Assembly (NCBI GenBank): GCA_964517795.1
Contig: CAZFDE010000017.1
Span: forward strand, 1 to 42,359
Reading direction: 5' to 3'
From: CAZFDE01 sp964517795
GTDB taxonomy: Bacteria > Planctomycetota > Phycisphaerae > Sedimentisphaerales > Anaerobacaceae
DNA length: 42,359 bases
Within the stretch, counting starts at the first letter, position 1; each line of letters starts with the position of its first letter. The position numbers were made by a program, and so were the translations under genes. Below the pieces are notes generated by a model that saw only the letters and a list, made by a program, of their open reading frames with translations, was not told where the DNA came from and searched no databases. Shown in pieces: positions 42,143 through 42,359 of the stretch.

Positions 42143-42359
42143 ACTCCCTAAAAATGAACCTCCAATCCATGGTATTGCACAAAATTCAATATTCGCAAAG
42201 AAATAATTATTTTCCCAAGTAAACCACTAATTTTATTGGACTATTTTACTAATATTGGCCGAAAATAAAAGAAGAAAATGAGAAGTTTATTATTTTTTAG
42301 AATTGTAGCATAAAAGACATTTTTAAAAAAATCTAAAATTCTCTTAAAATTCTGGCATA

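Overview
The window looks like a chromosomal segment from a Gram-negative bacterium of the Planctomycetota, most likely class Phycisphaerae. This is inferred from the combination of paired EF-hand (dockerin-like) repeats on a membrane-anchored protein, a PEP-CTERM-like C-terminal anchor, a PheT without its tRNA-binding domain, a bifunctional ATP sulfurylase/APS kinase, and outer-membrane components (TorF-type porin, Wzi, TonB). No phage, insertion sequence, CRISPR array, tRNA or rRNA gene was seen. There is one assembly gap of ten Ns at 2302-2311.

Layout. (1) 127-3280, plus strand: an anchored dockerin-like protein, a secreted cohesin-like protein and a VIT/VWA lipoprotein, start-stop coupled. 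(2) 3382-6280, plus: a nitrogen module (TorF-type porin, amtB, P-II) behind a good sigma-54 promoter candidate with two identical upstream palindromes, closed by an intrinsic terminator. (3) 6363-11155, minus: mscS-like channel, a small unknown gene, a PQQ-propeller protein and purH, then a cold-shock gene with a structured leader. (4) 11227-13823, plus: a short-form pheT and a small lipoprotein. (5) 13918-14202: an unannotated structured RNA with its own promoter and terminator; its shape matches 6S RNA. (6) 14312-15670, minus: a Sel1-repeat lipoprotein. (7) 16042-22023, plus: a six-gene TonB2/TtpC-type energy-transduction operon (DUF3450, TtpC, ExbB, ExbD, TonB, TPR). Its TtpC carries a C-terminal CBS-domain pair, an unusual fusion. 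(8) 22138-41324: a polysaccharide locus. A divergent wzi-like gene faces a roughly 17-kb, one-direction gene run with one strong promoter at its head and one strong terminator at its end. (9) 41346-41972, minus: a secreted DUF642-like protein with a PEP-CTERM-type anchor, behind a partly duplicated promoter.

How the genes work together. The polysaccharide run encodes export (SLBB outer-membrane protein, short Wzz, Wzx flippase, Wzy polymerase), sugar supply (UDP-glucuronate decarboxylase giving UDP-xylose), three glycosyltransferases and several decorating enzymes (FkbM methyltransferase, pyruvyl transferase, sulfotransferase, radical SAM enzyme, nitroreductase-like protein). The ATP sulfurylase/APS kinase sits in the same run and would make PAPS for the sulfotransferase, so the product is probably a sulfated, pyruvylated, xylose-containing exopolysaccharide. 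A priming phosphoglycosyl transferase, a tyrosine kinase and an exosortase are not in the window.

The most interesting items are the TtpC-CBS fusion, the 6S-like RNA, the sigma-54/palindrome arrangement before the ammonium genes together with a P-II protein that has Phe instead of Tyr at position 51, and the self-contained sulfated-polysaccharide locus.
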